Below, one piece after another: positions 62,144 through 64,000 of a stretch of 64,000 nucleotides of DNA. A model generated the notes under the pieces. It did no database searches. It was not told the origin of the DNA and saw only the letters and a list, made by a program, of their open reading frames with translations. The first letter of the stretch is position 1; the number at the start of each line of letters is the position of its first letter. Both the position numbers and the translations under genes were made by a program. Source of the DNA: Companilactobacillus kedongensis (GTDB lineage: Bacteria > Bacillota > Bacilli > Lactobacillales > Lactobacillaceae); the NCBI RefSeq assembly GCF_003946625.1, contig NZ_RHOR01000006.1:1-64000 (forward strand). The letters run 5' to 3'.

Positions 62144-63370
62144 CTAAAATAAATTCTCAAAAAATTCCGTGATCTGATGCCAAAATGATTTTTGAACTTT
62201 TTTGATTTTCTTAATTACAACTTGTTCTTTAGGATAAGGCAAGTAACCGCCCGGTACATTAGTAGCAATCATTTTAACTGTCTTTTTATCCGTCTTAGCC
62301 TTAAATCCCAAATCAGTCTTAGATACATTATAGCTTAATGAATTCTCATTGAAATCCCTTGGAAGCCACATATACACATCACTTTTATTTTTATATTTCT
62401 TATTTCCATCTGTGAACATTTGATCCTTAGATAGAACTCTCTTATTGATAAAATTATCTTTGACATACTTAGTCAATGTTTGTGTACTACGGAAACGTTT
62501 ATCTTGATCATTGTCATCCCCACCGGCATTCATCACAATCGTAACAATACGACTATTTCCCATCGGTAAGGTTCCAACAAACGAATCCCCTGCTTGCTTA
62601 GTTGTACCTGTCTTTAGTCCATCAAATTCATAACCTGCTTGATAATCACGAGCTCCGTCCAGAAGTAGATTTAATGAAGGATAAGTCTTGGTTTCACTGC
62701 CTTCTGGGAAGACCAATCTTTGTTGAGACGTAGTCTTTAGAATCTCAGGATATTTATTCAAAATATGCTTAGTGATGATTGCAATGTCGTTTACTGAAAG
62801 CTTATTTTCAGCATCACTATTGCCGAGATACATTCCTTCTTTGAGGTCACTATTATTTAGTCCTGAAACGTTATTGATCTCAGCATCTTTAATACCCCAA
62901 CTCTTCAAAGTTTTGCGCATCAACTTAATAAAACTAGTTTGATCACCAGAAACTTTTTGGGCCAACATCATAGCAGCTGAATTAGATGATACTATCCATG
63001 CGGCATCATAAAGATCCTTAACTGTATAAGCTTTATCCATGTCTAAACGAACATTCGTCAATTCATCATCTTGCGTCATTTCAGACTGTTCAGGAGTCGG
63101 TGTTAGTTGATCTGATTCTTTGATCTTCCCATCTTTTATAGCTTGGGTAACCAAATAAAGGGTAATTATTTTGGTAATAGAACCAATCGCCACTTTTTTA
63201 TTTGTATCTTTGGAATAGATCACTTGACCTGTATTAGCATCAAACGCCATTGCGGCGATGGCATTAACTTCTGGTTCATTTGCTGCTTGGGCAGGGCTCA
63301 AGTTGATAATTGGAAACATTAAAATTAAAACTGATAGAACTATTAAGAACCTTTTAAAAAATTTGTTCAT
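62144..63370 (-). CDS. dacA: D-alanyl-D-alanine carboxypeptidase (DacA, S11 family)
   Basis: 408 residues. Signal peptide (to about AQAANEP, residue 30). Penicillin-binding motifs in order: SxxK in IGSITKIITLY, SxN in WIVSSNSAAMM, KTG in LKTGTTKQAGDS. A C-terminal PBP5-like beta domain and an amphipathic membrane-anchor helix (KVQKSFWHQITEFFENLF) follow. It trims the terminal D-Ala from wall stem peptides. It starts 2 bases after the kinase gene, so it is probably co-transcribed with that two-component system. Confidence 0.92.
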   Translation of the reverse strand: MNKFFKRFLIVLSVLILMFPIINLSPAQAANEPEVNAIAAMAFDANTGQVIYSKDTNKKVAIGSITKIITLYLVTQAIKDGKIKESDQLTPTPEQSEMTQDDELTNVRLDMDKAYTVKDLYDAAWIVSSNSAAMMLAQKVSGDQTSFIKLMRKTLKSWGIKDAEINNVSGLNNSDLKEGMYLGNSDAENKLSVNDIAIITKHILNKYPEILKTTSQQRLVFPEGSETKTYPSLNLLLDGARDYQAGYEFDGLKTGTTKQAGDSFVGTLPMGNSRIVTIVMNAGGDDNDQDKRFRSTQTLTKYVKDNFINKRVLSKDQMFTDGNKKYKNKSDVYMWLPRDFNENSLSYNVSKTDLGFKAKTDKKTVKMIATNVPGGYLPYPKEQVVIKKIKKVQKSFWHQITEFFENLF

Positions 63371-63372
63371 AC

Positions 63373-64000
63373 TTATTCCTCACTAGTTAATGGAAAATGA
63401 ATCGTAAACGATGTCAATTTCTCGTCTGAAGCTGCTGTAATGGTACCGCCGTGCATCTCGATCATGCTCTTGGCGATGGCCAATCCTAATCCTGTACCAC
63501 CGGTTTTTTTGGATCGTGAATCTTCTACTCGATAAAATCGATCGAATAAATTAGGCAAGGATTTTTTTGGAATCTGACGACCGTTATTAGCTATCGTTAC
63601 AACGACTCCTGATTTCTCCTGTTTAGCTTCTAAATATAGATCTGTAGCACCGGCACCGTATTTAAAAGCATTGGTGATCAAATTATTGAAAGTTCGGCCG
63701 AGCTTTTCAGTATCACCATTCATCATGATTTTTTTTGGTTCAGAAACTACATTGATCTTGATATTACGTTTTTTAGCTTCTAACTCAAAATCTGCGGACA
63801 ACTGTTCCAACATCTGTACCATATCAAAATGAGTTGCATTCAACTTACTAGTAGCGTGTTGAACATTGGCATACTCAAAAAGTGAATTTACTAAATTTTG
63901 CATTTCTAACGATTTTTTGTAAGCTACATGAGTATATTTCAAAATCTGCTCGATATCTTGATAATTTTGACTTTCAATCAAGCCCAAATAACCAATAATT
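63373..64000 (-). CDS. Sensor histidine kinase, C-terminal part (truncated by window edge)
   Basis: At least 204 residues visible; the frame runs past base 64000, so the sensor and the phospho-acceptor His are outside. The visible part has the end of the dimerisation helix, then HATPase_c: N-box NLITNAFKYGAG, G1 TIANNGRQIPKK, F-box LFDRFYRVEDSRSKK and G2 TGGTGLGLAIAKSMIEMHGG. Adjacent dacA suggests a wall-related two-component system of the VanS/CssS-like size class. The cognate regulator should lie further right. Confidence 0.88.
   Translation of the reverse strand, partial: IIGYLGLIESQNYQDIEQILKYTHVAYKKSLEMQNLVNSLFEYANVQHATSKLNATHFDMVQMLEQLSADFELEAKKRNIKINVVSEPKKIMMNGDTEKLGRTFNNLITNAFKYGAGATDLYLEAKQEKSGVVVTIANNGRQIPKKSLPNLFDRFYRVEDSRSKKTGGTGLGLAIAKSMIEMHGGTITAASDEKLTSFTIHFPLTSEE

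Overview
The window is chromosomal DNA from a low-GC Gram-positive bacterium, almost certainly a Lactobacillaceae. Pointers are the walR-walK-yycH-yycI-yycJ-htrA-rlmH block, a WxL surface protein, a sortase-anchored SpaA/Cna-B protein, a lysine-type MurE next to an aspartate racemase, and a strong auxotroph's transporter set (cystine, tryptophan, B6-type vitamin, amino acids). Companilactobacillus or a near relative is my guess; no rRNA is present to settle it. The wal/rlmH block usually lies near oriC in Firmicutes, and a cluster of DnaA boxes lies between htrA and rlmH.

Layout. 1-521: 5' end of a group II intron (minus strand, running off the left edge) inside a structured repeat, then a terminator and a second, shortened repeat. 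522-5409: minus-strand operon for an Fe3+/2-aminoethylphosphonate-class ABC importer plus a glycosyltransferase. 5524-6885: cystine symporter. 7086-15042: rlmH, DnaA boxes, htrA, yycJ, yycI, yycH, walK, walR. 15199-15271: tRNA-Lys(CTT), then a 53-codon small ORF. 16031-19583: Ca-type P-ATPase and a pentapeptide protein. 19828-23448: cysteine desulfidase and, convergent to it, a DUF436/ECF S-component/pyridoxine-HMP kinase operon, with the divergent MocR/PdxR-like regulator at 23572. 25018-32478: membrane GDPD, aldo-keto reductase, surface adhesin, HelD-like helicase. 32458-34295: YibE/YibF pair. 34461-37395: tryptophan-type ABC importer behind a Trp-codon leader peptide. 37993-41285: class A serine hydrolase, a broken B3/4-domain gene, and a cystathionine lyase/synthase behind a Cys-Cys-Cys leader peptide. 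41642-50478: WxL protein, permeases, PatB, GNAT/MarR divergent pair, guaB. 50701-56063: SMR pair, two DUF2975 genes with a Xre regulator, MazG-like enzyme, TetR/DUF1304, flippase. 56206-64000: two lipoproteins, GtrA, a zinc/manganese-type ABC pair, racD-murE-dacA and the C-terminus of a histidine kinase.

The most unusual signal is a family of about 130-170 nt repeats that fold as a four-way junction (closing stem plus three hairpins). I find eight copies in four units. In the three complete units the copies sit just downstream of two convergent genes, each copy read in the sense of its own gene, with one or two terminator hairpins between them. The fourth unit (left edge) fits the same plan, but its left gene is outside the window. 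Closing-stem sequences differ completely between copies yet stay complementary. Two amino-acid leader-peptide attenuators (Cys and Trp) are the other strong candidates for new regulation. A sulfur-amino-acid theme recurs: TcyP, CyuA, the Cys-attenuated lyase and PatB.
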